The position numbers and the translations under genes were made by a program. 64,000 nucleotides of DNA from Hyphomonas polymorpha PS728 (GTDB taxonomy: Bacteria > Pseudomonadota > Alphaproteobacteria > Caulobacterales > Hyphomonadaceae), in assembly GCF_000685315.1 (NCBI RefSeq), contig NZ_ARYM01000002.1, positions 1 to 64,000 on the forward strand. The letters run 5' to 3'. The notes under the pieces were generated by a model, which worked only from the letters and a program-made list of their open reading frames with translations, had not been told where the DNA came from and did no database searches. The stretch's first letter is position 1, and each line of letters opens with the position of its first letter. Below, piece by piece: positions 1 to 8,736 of this stretch.

Positions 1-333
1 CCGGCAAACCCGGCGTGGTTCAACGCTGCGGTACTAAAGGCGCGTAAGGACGCTCGCGGTTGGGTCAAAACTGCCGATACAATTTATGCAGCTGGCTTTG
101 CATTCTCTGGGCCAAATTGCGATCTAATTGGATTGCGCAACACCAGTCGCATAAATGTAGCTCCTGAGAGAAGCCTTCACTATTGTAATTATGATGGCTC
201 AATCGGCGTGACTTTAAGTGCAGATCGATGTGATGCAATCGCGAATCGATTTCACACGAACGGCACATCCGAGAAGCCAATAAGCGTTGAAGATTGGATA
301 CTCTCCGGCCACTTGGGTGAGATGCCGGGCTAA
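1..333 (+). CDS. C-terminal part of an unrecognised protein (cut by window edge)
   Basis: The frame is open from base 1 and stops at TAA 331-333, giving about 110 residues of a protein whose start lies outside the window. I recognise no domain. It carries several Cys, Trp and Asn residues and many A/T-ending codons (ATT, AAT, GAT, ACA), unlike the strongly G/C-ending codon use of every gene that follows. That compositional break suggests recent acquisition or the edge of an accessory segment, but the fragment is short. It converges on murB with a palindromic repeat between them. Real coding is likely because the frame stays open to the window edge, but function is unknown. Confidence 0.5.
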   Translation, partial: PANPAWFNAAVLKARKDARGWVKTADTIYAAGFAFSGPNCDLIGLRNTSRINVAPERSLHYCNYDGSIGVTLSADRCDAIANRFHTNGTSEKPISVEDWILSGHLGEMPG

Positions 334-369
334 AGCACGTCAGACGCCATTGGATGGCGCAAATAGGTT

Positions 370-397
370 GGCGGGTTACGCCTTCGGCTAACCCGCC
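370..397. repeat. Palindromic repeat / hairpin between convergent genes
   Basis: GGCGGGTTA at 370-378 is the exact reverse complement of TAACCCGCC at 389-397. An inner GCC-TTC-GGC stem sits at 380-388, giving one long hairpin with a single bulge. The sequence resembles dispersed GGGTTACGCC-type palindromes found between genes in many proteobacteria. It lies between the stop of the left-edge gene and the stop of murB and may end transcription in both directions. It has no clear U-tract. Confidence 0.6.
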
Positions 398-410
398 CTA
401 CGGGATCGAC

Positions 411-1358
411 CTAAACCCTCTGCACACGGCCCATGCGGCGGACTTCCCAGCGGAGGTCAACGCCGGAGGTTTCCAGCACGCGGGCGCGGACGAGTTCGCC
501 GAGGGCTTCGAGGTCTGCGGCGGTGGCGGTGCCGGTGTTGATCAGGAAGTTGCAATGGAGGGGGGAGACCTGGGCGCCGCCGACTTTCAGGCCGCGGCAG
601 CCGGCCGCGTCGATCAGTTTCCAGGCCGAGCGCTGGTCCGGCGTGCCCGGCGGGTCGGGGTTGGCGAAGGTGGATCCGGAGGTTTTCTCTTTAATGGGCT
701 GGGTCTCTGCGCGGCGGGCCTGAAGGGCGGCGATGGCAGCACTGATGGTGGCCGGATCATCCGTGCCCGTGCCTTCCAGGATGAGGCGCGTGACGATGAG
801 ATCGTCCGGCAGGTCTGTGTGGCGGTAGGAAAAATGGGCCTCGGGCAGGGCGCCGGGCTTGCCGGGGCCGCGCCAGGCGGCCGGGCTGCCATCGCGGCGG
901 AAGCCATGCAGGGCAACGAGCCGGTCGCGCAGCTCGGCGCCGTAGCAGCCGGCATTTGTGCGCGTGGCGCCGCCGAGCGAGCCGGGGATGCCGGAGAGGA
1001 ATTCAAGGCCGGTGATGCCGTTTTCGGCGGCGGCCTTGGCGACGGCAAGATCCAGCGCGCCGGCGCGGGCGGAAAGCGTGATGCCGTCGAGGGCTTCAAT
1101 CTCGCCCCAGTATTTGCCCATCAGGCGGATGACGACGCCGGGGATGCCGCCATCGCGCACGATGAGGTTTGAGCCGACGCCGAGGACGGTGACCGGGATG
1201 GCGGGGTCCAGCGCTTTCAGGAAGGCGGCAAGGTCTTCCTCATCGGCGGGCAGGAAGAGGGCGTCTGCCGGGCCGCCGACGCGGAACCAGGTGTAGGGCG
1301 CAAGCTCTGCGCCGGGGATGAGTTTGCCGCGCACGGGCGGAAGGGGAGGCAGGGTCAT
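411..1358 (-). CDS. murB: UDP-N-acetylenolpyruvoylglucosamine reductase (MurB)
   Basis: 315 residues, normal for the family. MurB reduces UDP-GlcNAc-enolpyruvate to UDP-MurNAc with NADPH and FAD in the cytoplasm, the second committed step of peptidoglycan synthesis. Visible signatures are the FAD-binding stretch [14 protein letters not shown] near residue 60, GIPGSLGGA near 125, the SYRHTDLP tyrosine region, the GSTFANP loop carrying the proton-donor serine, and the C-terminal HCNFLIN segment. In many alphaproteobacteria murB sits between murC and ddl in the division/cell-wall cluster. Here it stands apart, preceded on the same strand by an EF-hand protein gene 53 bases upstream. Confidence 0.95.
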   Translation of the reverse strand: MTLPPLPPVRGKLIPGAELAPYTWFRVGGPADALFLPADEEDLAAFLKALDPAIPVTVLGVGSNLIVRDGGIPGVVIRLMGKYWGEIEALDGITLSARAGALDLAVAKAAAENGITGLEFLSGIPGSLGGATRTNAGCYGAELRDRLVALHGFRRDGSPAAWRGPGKPGALPEAHFSYRHTDLPDDLIVTRLILEGTGTDDPATISAAIAALQARRAETQPIKEKTSGSTFANPDPPGTPDQRSAWKLIDAAGCRGLKVGGAQVSPLHCNFLINTGTATAADLEALGELVRARVLETSGVDLRWEVRRMGRVQRV

Positions 1359-1411
1359 GGCGGAAACGGGTTTCCTGAACCGCGCGCGAAGTCAAGGTGG
1401 GGGCGGGCGCC

Positions 1412-2008
1412 TTAGCGCTGGGGGCCGCCGGGCGGGCCTTCGCCGCGCGGGCTGCCGCCTTGGGCGAAGCGGCGGTCTTCCTTCTCCGGCTTGTCGGGCG
1501 CGGTGAGGCCGGCGGCGGCGATGTTGCCGGCGCTGTCCTGATACTGGGCGGCGAGTTGGAGGATCACCGTGTAGAATTCTTCATAGGTGACGATCCGGTC
1601 GAGATTGGGGTCAAACCGGACGGGATTGGCGAGGGTATCGTCGCGCACCGGGAAGCTGGCGGCCCAGGCCTGCTGTTCCAGCGCCGAGATCTGGCCATCG
1701 CCATTGGCATCGGCCTGCGTGAAAGCGGCGGAAATGCCCTCCCGCAGTTCTTCGGGGGAAATGACGCCGTCACCATTGGCATCGAAGCTGATGATCAGCA
1801 CGCCGCCCGGGACGAGGCGTTTGGGCTTGTCGCCTGGCTGGCTGCCGGGGAGGGGCATTCTTTCGGGCCGGGCGGCGGCCTGCTGGCCGGGCAGGCGCAC
1901 GATGTCGTCGGCTTCAGCGAGGTCTCCATCGCCGGAGGCCATCGCGGTCATCGGCAGGGCAAGGGACAGGGCAAGGGACAGGGCAAGGCTGGCAAGGAGG
2001 GCGCGCAT
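1412..2008 (-). CDS. Secreted EF-hand domain protein
   Basis: 198 residues with an N-terminal signal peptide (Leu/Ala-rich core, cleavage likely after MAMA or MASG). Three EF-hand-like loops follow: DANGDGVISPEE, DANGDGQISALE and the poorer DPNLDRIVTYEE. The first two have the full Asp/Asn ladder expected to bind Ca2+; the third has lost consensus positions. A Pro/Gly/Arg-rich tail ends the protein. Probably a periplasmic or exported calcium-binding protein; its partner is unknown. Its signal-peptide core is encoded by a short tandem repeat (see 1957-1993). Confidence 0.75.
   Translation of the reverse strand: MRALLASLALSLALSLALPMTAMASGDGDLAEADDIVRLPGQQAAARPERMPLPGSQPGDKPKRLVPGGVLIISFDANGDGVISPEELREGISAAFTQADANGDGQISALEQQAWAASFPVRDDTLANPVRFDPNLDRIVTYEEFYTVILQLAAQYQDSAGNIAAAGLTAPDKPEKEDRRFAQGGSPRGEGPPGGPQR
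1957..1993. repeat. 12-bp tandem repeat inside the EF-hand protein signal peptide
   Basis: The unit GCAAGGGACAGG is repeated about two and a half times and encodes the Leu-Ala-Leu-Ser runs of the signal-peptide core on the minus strand. The repeat length is a multiple of three, so copy-number change would lengthen or shorten the hydrophobic core without breaking the frame. Confidence 0.7.
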
Positions 2009-2129
2009 ACGGGATAGCTCCTGAAAGGCCGATCGAACTAACCTAGGTGGGTGTGGCTGTTTTGCAACACCAATCTGCAGGCTGGCCCGACCGCCGGACT
2101 GTTCTGCAGGCAGCGTGCTGAACTCAGTA

Positions 2130-2145
2130 TTAACCCCGCCTTAAC
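2130..2145 (+). promoter_or_regulatory. CtrA-binding box upstream of divL
   Basis: TTAA at 2130-2133, seven bases, then TTAAC at 2141-2145: an exact match to the TTAA-N7-TTAAC consensus of the alphaproteobacterial cell-cycle regulator CtrA. An extra half site TTAAC lies at 2163-2167. The box is about 115 bases before the divL start, in an otherwise empty 252-base gap (2009-2260). It could also act on the divergent EF-hand gene. Confidence 0.7.
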
Positions 2146-2184
2146 GCTCGCGGCACCATTCATTAACCAGTATAAACCCCTCGC

Positions 2185-2189
2185 GAGTC
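2185..2189. promoter_or_regulatory. GANTC (CcrM-type) methylation site in the divL upstream region
   Basis: GAGTC lies between the CtrA box and the divL start. GANTC sites near promoters can couple transcription to replication through CcrM methylation and GcrA in related bacteria. A five-base site is common by chance, so its weight comes only from its position beside the CtrA box. Confidence 0.4.
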
Positions 2190-2260
2190 GCGGCGCCTTT
2201 TCTGCGCGCGGCCGGCAATGGTCGGCATGATTTGCCAATATATAGAGGCCCGGTAGCTCG

Positions 2261-4708
2261 ATGACCGCTGAACAGATGCCCATCCTGATGGCTATTGGCA
2301 CCGCGCTGCTGGCGCTTGGGGCGCTGCTCTGGGCGCTCAGGGTGTCAGACGGGGCGCGCGGGGCGGCCAAGCGCTACCGCGAAGTGGCCGGGGACCGGGA
2401 AACGGAGAATGCCGGCCTTAAATCTGTGTTAGGGGCCCATCCGGGCGTCATTCTGGTCTGGCAGGGCGACGCGCTGGAGCTGGACGGGGACGAGATCACC
2501 CCGCCGGAGCTTTATGGGTCGCCGGTGGCGCTGGCAGGCCTCCTCAGTTTTACCGATGACGCGATTTCGCCAGACCCGGCGGTGCGCATCGTCGAGGGGC
2601 TGGCCGATCTGGAGGCGCGCGATTCGGCGGGCCAGGACACGACGCTGCGCATCCGCCTGCGGGAGCTGCGCGAGAGCGGGCAGCCTTTCTCGTTGACGAT
2701 CATCGGGCCCTCGGGCCGCTTCCTGGAGGCGGACGGGCGCACGGCGGGCGTGCGCGCGGTGGTGTGGGTCAACGACACGACGATCAAGGGGCTGGAGGAA
2801 AGCTCGGCCCGCGGCAAGCTGGAAGAGGCGCGGCAGGTGATTGCGCGCGACCCGACGGCGTTCCTCGACATGCTGGGCAAGGCGCCGTTCCCGGCCTGGC
2901 GGGTTTCGGGAATGGGACGCCTGCAATGGGCCAACCCCGCTTATATCGAAGCGGTGGACGGCGGAAACCTTGACCGGGTGCTGGAGCGGCAGGTGATGCT
3001 GGACCAGGCGGTCAACGAGCAGGCGCGCAAGACGATCACCGACGGGGCCGAGCATGACGAGACCCGGCATATCGTGATCAACAATCAGCGCCGGGCGATG
3101 CGGGTGCTGACCTTCCCGCTGTCGGGCGGGGCGGGGTGTATGGCGTTTGACGTGACCGAGCAGGAGAATTCCCGCGAGGAGCTCAACCGCCATGTGCGCG
3201 CCCATGACGAGACGCTGAACCATGTGGCCGATGCTGTGGCGATCTTCGGGCCGGACCGGAAGCTGAACTTCTACAACAAGGCCTTCCGCGACATGTGGGA
3301 TCTGGAGGAGACCTTCCTTCTGGACCGCCCCAATCATGGCCAGCTTCTGGACCGCCTGCGCGAGAAGAAGAAACTCCCGGCGCGGACGAATTATGCCGAA
3401 TGGCGCGCCGAGGAGATTTCCTATTATCTCGACATTGACGGGGTGAAGGAAGACAAGTGGTCTCTGCCGGACAGCCGCACGCTGTCTGTCACGCGCCAGC
3501 GCCACCCGATGGGCGGGCTGCTGGTCCTGTTCAAGGACATCACCGACCATCTGTCGCTGCAGACGCGCTTCAATGCGCTGATCAAGACGCAGTCTTCGAC
3601 GCTGGACAATCTGCATGAGGCCGTCGCCGTGTTCGGCTCTGACGGGCGGCTGAAGTTGCATAACCGCGCCTTTGAGCGGGTGTGGGACATTCCGTCTGAC
3701 CGGCTGAAGGACAAGCCGGATTATGACGATGTGGTGCGGGGCTGTGTGCCGCTGTTTCATGACATGGACATCTGGGAAGGCATCAAGGTTCACATCACCG
3801 ACCCGTCCGCCCGCCAGTCCACCACCGGTGAGATGCGCCGCTCGGATGGTTCGCTGCTGACTTACCTCACCCATCCGCTGCCGGATGGAAACACGATGAT
3901 CGCCTTTGCCGATGTGACGGCGACGCGGCGGGTGGAATCGGCGCTGCGCGACCGGGCCGAAGCGTTTGAAGCGGCTGACCGCCTGAAGACCGAGTTTGTG
4001 CGCAATGTGAGCTATCAGCTGCGCTCGCCGCTGACGACGATCTTTGGTTATGCCGAGCTCTTGGAGACCCAGCGCAATGGTCCGCTGACGGAGCGCCAGA
4101 CAGACCATGTGCGCGCGATCCTTTCAGCGTCGGATCATCTCAACAAGCTGATCGAGAATATTCTGGATCTGGCGCTGATCGAGGCTGGCAGGCTTGATCT
4201 GGAGCTGAGCGAACTGGACCTGGAAGAGGTGATCCATCAGAGCGTTGAGCTGGTTGTATCGAAGGCGGAGGATACCGAAGTCTCGGTGCGCGCCGAGATC
4301 ACCGGGCGCCTTGGCCAGATGCGGGGCGATGAGCGCCGGATCAAGCAGGTGTTGTTCAACCTCATCTCCAACTCGCTGCGCTTTACCGAGCCGGGCGGGG
4401 AGATCGTGGTGGCGGCCCAGCGCATGGGCGACATGATTACCCTCAGCGTGCGCGACAATGGATCTGGCCTTGAGGCAGACAAGCGCGCGACGAGCTTTGA
4501 CAGCTTTGTTTCCGGCGATCAGCGCGGCGCGGGCCTGGGGCTCGCCCTGGTGAAGCACTTCATTCATCTGCATGGCGGTACGGTGGGCATGAAATCGGTC
4601 GATGGCGGGGGCCTGGAAGTGACCTGCTGGCTGCCCTCGCAGGCGCCGGTAACGGCGTCCCTGCCGCCGAGCCAGACGAGCTTCGAGCCGCAACCGACCG
4701 CGCACTGA
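2261..4708 (+). CDS. divL: DivL-type PAS pseudokinase (cell-cycle regulator)
   Basis: 815 residues. One N-terminal membrane segment (about 8-26) is followed by a chain of PAS-like domains to about residue 560, a HisKA-like dimerisation helix and an HATPase domain. The H-box reads VRNVSYQLRSPL: Tyr585 replaces the phospho-acceptor histidine, the hallmark of Caulobacter DivL. The ATPase keeps an N-box Asn (ISNSLRF, about 699), a G1 DNGSG (about 731) and a G2 GAGLGLAL (about 756). In Caulobacter, DivL binds DivK~P and tunes CckA kinase activity, and so the CckA-ChpT-CtrA phosphorelay. The upstream CtrA box and GANTC site suggest feedback by the same circuit. A strong terminator follows. Confidence 0.88.
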   Translation: MTAEQMPILMAIGTALLALGALLWALRVSDGARGAAKRYREVAGDRETENAGLKSVLGAHPGVILVWQGDALELDGDEITPPELYGSPVALAGLLSFTDDAISPDPAVRIVEGLADLEARDSAGQDTTLRIRLRELRESGQPFSLTIIGPSGRFLEADGRTAGVRAVVWVNDTTIKGLEESSARGKLEEARQVIARDPTAFLDMLGKAPFPAWRVSGMGRLQWANPAYIEAVDGGNLDRVLERQVMLDQAVNEQARKTITDGAEHDETRHIVINNQRRAMRVLTFPLSGGAGCMAFDVTEQENSREELNRHVRAHDETLNHVADAVAIFGPDRKLNFYNKAFRDMWDLEETFLLDRPNHGQLLDRLREKKKLPARTNYAEWRAEEISYYLDIDGVKEDKWSLPDSRTLSVTRQRHPMGGLLVLFKDITDHLSLQTRFNALIKTQSSTLDNLHEAVAVFGSDGRLKLHNRAFERVWDIPSDRLKDKPDYDDVVRGCVPLFHDMDIWEGIKVHITDPSARQSTTGEMRRSDGSLLTYLTHPLPDGNTMIAFADVTATRRVESALRDRAEAFEAADRLKTEFVRNVSYQLRSPLTTIFGYAELLETQRNGPLTERQTDHVRAILSASDHLNKLIENILDLALIEAGRLDLELSELDLEEVIHQSVELVVSKAEDTEVSVRAEITGRLGQMRGDERRIKQVLFNLISNSLRFTEPGGEIVVAAQRMGDMITLSVRDNGSGLEADKRATSFDSFVSGDQRGAGLGLALVKHFIHLHGGTVGMKSVDGGGLEVTCWLPSQAPVTASLPPSQTSFEPQPTAH

Positions 4709-4728
4709 GTTCGCGCCCAAAGCATAGG

Positions 4729-4765
4729 AAAAGCCCGGCCCTCGAAAGACGGCCGGGCTTTTTAT
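4729..4765 (+). terminator. Rho-independent terminator after divL
   Basis: AAAAGCCCGGCC (4729-4740) pairs with GGCCGGGCTTTT (4751-4762) across a 10-base loop, followed by more T. It begins about 20 bases after the divL stop. The A-run on the other arm would also let it work for the converging symporter gene. Confidence 0.85.
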
Positions 4766-4799
4766 TCTGCCGGTGATGTCTTTGGTTGCCTCGACCCCT

Positions 4800-4835
4800 C
4801 ACCCCCCCCCTTCTCCCCAGGGGGAGAAGGGGGTG
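4800..4835. repeat. C/G-rich palindrome between convergent genes
   Basis: A run of nine C, then TTCTCCCC (4811-4818), is mirrored across AG by GGGGAGAAGGGGGTG (4821-4835), forming a long perfect hairpin directly after the symporter stop. It has no U-tract. Such CCCTTCTCCCC palindromes occur between genes in many genomes. The C-run is a likely site of length variation. Confidence 0.55.
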
Positions 4836-4839
4836 AAGA

Positions 4840-6153
4840 TCAGACCGGATCTGTCGCCCGGAAGACTTCCTCGTCGAGATCGCCTTCCCATTTGGCGACG
4901 GCGGTGGAGACGGCGAGGTCGCCGGTGATGTTGGTGACGGTGCGCATCATGTCGAGGATACGGTCGAATGGGAACAATACGGCGATGATCAGCACGATCT
5001 GATCGGGGCTTGCGCCGACGATGCTGAGCGTGGTTGTGGCCAGCAGCAGGCTGACCGAGGGCACGCCGGCGGTGCCGATCGATACCAGCGTCGACATGAT
5101 GATGATGGTCACATACATGCCCGGATCGATGGGGATGCCGAGGGCCTGCACGGCGAAGAGGGCGATGAGGCCCTGATAGAGCGCGGTGCCGTCCATGTTG
5201 ATCGTGGCGCCGAGCGGCAGCACCGAGGAGGCAACCGGTTTGCCGATGCCGAGATTCTTGGTGGCGCAGGAGATGCTCATCGGCAGGGTTGCGTTGGAGG
5301 AGGAGGTCGAGAAGGCCACCATCTGCGCATCGAACACGCCGCGGAAGAAGGGGATCAGCGGCAGGCGCAGAACGCCTTTCACGATGAAGCCGTAAGTGAA
5401 CAGCATGTGCAGGATACAGGCCGTGTAGTGGGCCAGCGTCATCTTGCCGAGCACGGTGAGGACACTGAGGCCCCGGTCGCCCATCACCCAGGCCATCAGG
5501 GCGAGGACGCCGAAGGGGGCTGTTTCCATCACGATCAGCGTGAGCTTCATCATCGCTTCGGCGCCGGAGTTGAACAGTTTCTCCAGCGGCTTGCCCATCT
5601 CGCCGGTCATCATGATGCCGACGCCGAGCAGGATGGCGAAGAAGATGATCTGCAGCACGTCGCCGCGCGCGAAGGCGTCGACCGGGTTTGACGGGATGAT
5701 GGAGAGCAGGGTCCGGACAAGCTGCTCGCCGACGCTGCCAGCGGGCGCGTTGACGGCGAGGCGCGAGCGGGTCTCTTCAATATCTGCGGCTGAGGCGATG
5801 GAGGTGTCAAAGCCCGCGCCCGGCTGGACGAGCGTGCCCATCAGCAGGCCGAAGCAGATGGCGACCATTGTGGTGCCCATATAAAGGGCAAGGGCGCGGC
5901 CACCGAGACTGCCGAGACGTTTGGGATCGCCCATCGCCAGCACGCCGGAGACCAGCGTAACGAAGATCAGCGGCACGACCAGCATGCGGATGAGGTTGAT
6001 GAAGGCGTCGCCCACAGGTTTGAACCAGGTGGTGACGAACTCTCCGGCGCGCTCTGGCCCGAGGCCGTAGCGCAGGGCAAGGCCGATCAGCGTGCCTACG
6101 ACGAGGCCGACCAGCACCCGCTTCCAGAGATCAATGGCGAACCAGCCCTTCAT
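4840..6153 (-). CDS. Dicarboxylate/amino acid:cation symporter (DAACS family)
   Basis: 437 residues from ATG 6153, chosen because the sequence before it has GGGAG at proper spacing and because family members begin at this point; a longer frame reaches 6210. Inner-membrane carrier with eight or so membrane segments and two re-entrant loops. Signatures are STSSSNATLPMS (first hairpin), GATINMDGTAL (the NMDGT motif in TM7 that binds Na+) and AGVPSVSLLL (second hairpin). It imports C4-dicarboxylates or acidic amino acids with Na+ or H+. The motifs alone do not separate DctA from GltP types. It is divergent from hrpB with about 125 bases between starts. Confidence 0.88.
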   Translation of the reverse strand: MKGWFAIDLWKRVLVGLVVGTLIGLALRYGLGPERAGEFVTTWFKPVGDAFINLIRMLVVPLIFVTLVSGVLAMGDPKRLGSLGGRALALYMGTTMVAICFGLLMGTLVQPGAGFDTSIASAADIEETRSRLAVNAPAGSVGEQLVRTLLSIIPSNPVDAFARGDVLQIIFFAILLGVGIMMTGEMGKPLEKLFNSGAEAMMKLTLIVMETAPFGVLALMAWVMGDRGLSVLTVLGKMTLAHYTACILHMLFTYGFIVKGVLRLPLIPFFRGVFDAQMVAFSTSSSNATLPMSISCATKNLGIGKPVASSVLPLGATINMDGTALYQGLIALFAVQALGIPIDPGMYVTIIIMSTLVSIGTAGVPSVSLLLATTTLSIVGASPDQIVLIIAVLFPFDRILDMMRTVTNITGDLAVSTAVAKWEGDLDEEVFRATDPV

Positions 6154-6277
6154 ACGCAACTCCCAGTTAGAACCCGCCGGGACGGTAGGGGGAGGGCGCC
6201 GCAATGGCAACTGCCGGAACTGCAGCAGGGATGCCGGCGCTTGCCATCAGGGCAGGGGGCGCCCTATCAGCGGGCAG

Positions 6278-8716
6278 ATGATGCACGCCGATGCCCTTCC
6301 CATTGACGAAGTGATGCCGGAAATCCTCCGGGCATTGGCGGGCGGGCCGCGCCTTGTGCTGGCCGCCCCGCCCGGCGCGGGCAAGACGACGCGCGTGCCG
6401 CTGGCGCTGGCGGGCCTGCTGGGCGGGCCGGGGGTGATTGAAGGGCGGATCCTCCTGCTGGAGCCGCGCCGGGTGGCCGCGCGCATGGCGGCCGAGCGGA
6501 TGGCCTCCTCCCTTGGCGAGCGGGTGGGCCAGACCATTGGCCTCACCACGCGCGTCGACCGGAAGGTGTCTAGGGACACGCGGATCGAAGTGATCACCGA
6601 TGGCCTGTTCACGCGCCGCATCCTGGCCGATCAGGAACTTTCCGGCGTGGGCGCGGTGCTGTTTGACGAGTTCCATGAGCGGCGGCTGAACGCTGACCTT
6701 GGCCTGGCGCTGGCGCTGGAGGTGCAGTCTGTGCTGCGCGAGGACCTCCGCCTGCTGATCATGTCTGCCACTCTGGATACGGCCGCGGTCGCGCGCGCCA
6801 TCGATGCGCCGGTGATCGAGAGTGAAGGACGTATGTATCCGGTGGAGGCGCGCTATCTCGGCAAGTCTGACGAGCGGATCGAGGACCGGATGCCCAAGGT
6901 GATCCGCCAGGCGCTGCGCGAGGAGGCAGGGTCTGTGCTGGCTTTCCTGCCGGGGGCGCGGGAGATCAACCGCACGGCGGAGGCGCTCTCGGGGCTGGGG
7001 CCGGATGTTATCTTGGCACCGCTTTATGGCGCGCTCTCGCCGGGGGAGCAGGACGCGGCGGTTTCGCCCGCGCCGCCGGGCAAGCGCAAGATTGTTCTGG
7101 CCACCGACATTGCCGAAAGCGCACTGACGATTGAGGGGGTGCGGATCGTGATCGATTCTGGCCTCTCGCGCGTCGCGGAGGAAGATTTGGGCGGGCTCGG
7201 CAGCCGGCTCACCACCGTGCGCGCGTCCCGCGCCTCTGCCGACCAGCGCCGGGGCCGGGCCGGGCGGACGGCGCCGGGCGTGTGTTACCGGCTATGGGAT
7301 GAAGCGGCGACACGCGGGCTTATGGCGGCGCCGACGCCGGAAATTCTGGTGACGGACCTTTCCGGGCTTGCGCTGACGCTGGCCGAATGGGGCACGCAGG
7401 ACGCGGCGGCGCTGACCTGGATGGACCCGCCACCGCCGGGCAAGTTGAAAGGCGCGCGCGCCCTGCTGACGGCGCTGGGCGCGCTGGACGCAGATGGCGC
7501 GCTGACCGCGCGGGGGCGGGAGATGGCGCGCCTGCCCCTGCCGCCGCGCCTTGCCGCGCTGGTGGCTTCCGCGCCAGGCCCGGCAGAGAAGGCGCTGGCC
7601 GCCGAGATTGCCGCCATGATGGGCGAGCGCGGCATGGGCGGGGAGAGCAGCGATCTGACCCAGCGGCTGCAGCGTTTCCGCGCCGATGGCAGCCCGCGGG
7701 CCCGGTCCCTGAAGCAGCAGGCCAAGAGCTGGGGCGGGGGCGCAGCGCCCGGCGGGGATCTGGCAAAGCTGCTCAGCCAAGCCTGGCCCGATCAGGTGGC
7801 GCGGCGGCGGCCGGGAAGCGCGGGCAGCTATCTGATGGCATCGGGGCGGGCAGCCGCTGTTCAGCCCTCTGATCTTCTGGCGAAGTCAGACTGGCTGATC
7901 GTGGCAGACCTGGGCGGGGCAGCGAAGGAGCCGCGCATCCTGCTGGGCCTTCCGCTCAGCGAGGCAGAAGCGCTGGCGAGCCAGAAGGCGGTGACCGAGG
8001 AACGGGCGGCGTTTGATCCGAAGACGGGCCGGTTCACCGCGCGCCGGGTGAAGGCGCTGGGCGCGATTGTGCTTTCGGAGGCGCCTCTGCCGAAGCCCTC
8101 GGCAGAGGCCGCGGCGGCAGCGATGCTGGCGGCGATTGAGGCAGATGGGTTTGGCGCCATTGGCGCGGGCGATGTGATCGAGGAGACGCTGAGCCGGCTG
8201 CGCATTCTGGCAGAGGCGGGCTTGATCGAGGCGCCGGGGCTGACGGTTGAGGGGCTGGCGGAAACGGCGGCAGACTGGCTGAAGCCGGCGCTGAAGCGGC
8301 GCGGGGCGCAGGTGCCCGAGCCCCATGATGTGCGCGAGGCGCTGGTGCAGTCGCTGGACTGGCCGGTGCAGGAAGCGCTGCGCAGCCATGCGCCGCTGAG
8401 CCTGGAGCTGCCCTCTGGCCAGAGCGCGCGGGTGGACTGGCTGGACCCGCGCGCGCCGCTGGTGTCTGCGCGGGCGCAGGCCTTCTATGGCCTGACCGAG
8501 CATCCCAAGATTGCGGCGGGGCGCGTGGCCGTCACGGTGGAGCTGCTTTCGCCCGGCATGAAGCCGGCGGCGGCGACGCAGGATCTCGCGCGCTTTTGGG
8601 GCGCAGGTTACAAGGACATGGCCAAGGATATGCGCGGGCGCTATCCCAAGCATGACTGGCCGGACGACCCGGCAAATGCCCGCGCGCATGAGGGGCGCAC
8701 CAAGAAGCGCCTCTAG
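6278..8716 (+). CDS. hrpB: ATP-dependent helicase HrpB (DEAH box)
   Basis: 812 residues from ATG 6278 (a second ATG at 6281 is equally possible); this matches the usual length of about 800-820, while an upstream ATG at 6092 would overlap the divergent symporter. Superfamily 2 motifs in order: Walker A PPGAGKTT near residue 35, DEFHERRL (variant DEAH) at about 130, SATLD near 165, and QRRGRAGRT in the second RecA-like domain. The helicase-associated domain and the HrpB-specific C-terminal domain follow. The family is widespread; its exact RNA substrate is poorly defined. dacB follows 20 bases later and may be co-transcribed. Confidence 0.92.
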   Translation: MMHADALPIDEVMPEILRALAGGPRLVLAAPPGAGKTTRVPLALAGLLGGPGVIEGRILLLEPRRVAARMAAERMASSLGERVGQTIGLTTRVDRKVSRDTRIEVITDGLFTRRILADQELSGVGAVLFDEFHERRLNADLGLALALEVQSVLREDLRLLIMSATLDTAAVARAIDAPVIESEGRMYPVEARYLGKSDERIEDRMPKVIRQALREEAGSVLAFLPGAREINRTAEALSGLGPDVILAPLYGALSPGEQDAAVSPAPPGKRKIVLATDIAESALTIEGVRIVIDSGLSRVAEEDLGGLGSRLTTVRASRASADQRRGRAGRTAPGVCYRLWDEAATRGLMAAPTPEILVTDLSGLALTLAEWGTQDAAALTWMDPPPPGKLKGARALLTALGALDADGALTARGREMARLPLPPRLAALVASAPGPAEKALAAEIAAMMGERGMGGESSDLTQRLQRFRADGSPRARSLKQQAKSWGGGAAPGGDLAKLLSQAWPDQVARRRPGSAGSYLMASGRAAAVQPSDLLAKSDWLIVADLGGAAKEPRILLGLPLSEAEALASQKAVTEERAAFDPKTGRFTARRVKALGAIVLSEAPLPKPSAEAAAAAMLAAIEADGFGAIGAGDVIEETLSRLRILAEAGLIEAPGLTVEGLAETAADWLKPALKRRGAQVPEPHDVREALVQSLDWPVQEALRSHAPLSLELPSGQSARVDWLDPRAPLVSARAQAFYGLTEHPKIAAGRVAVTVELLSPGMKPAAATQDLARFWGAGYKDMAKDMRGRYPKHDWPDDPANARAHEGRTKKRL

Positions 8717-8736
8717 AGATAAAAGGACGGTTACGG

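Noticed and set aside
354-1172. Plus-strand open frame of 272 codons over murB.
   Set aside because: It is a Gly/Ala-rich mirror of the murB coding strand without domain features.
6092-6277. Upstream ATG extension of hrpB.
   Set aside because: It would overlap the divergent symporter gene, adds about 60 non-conserved residues, and ATG 6278 gives the normal HrpB length.
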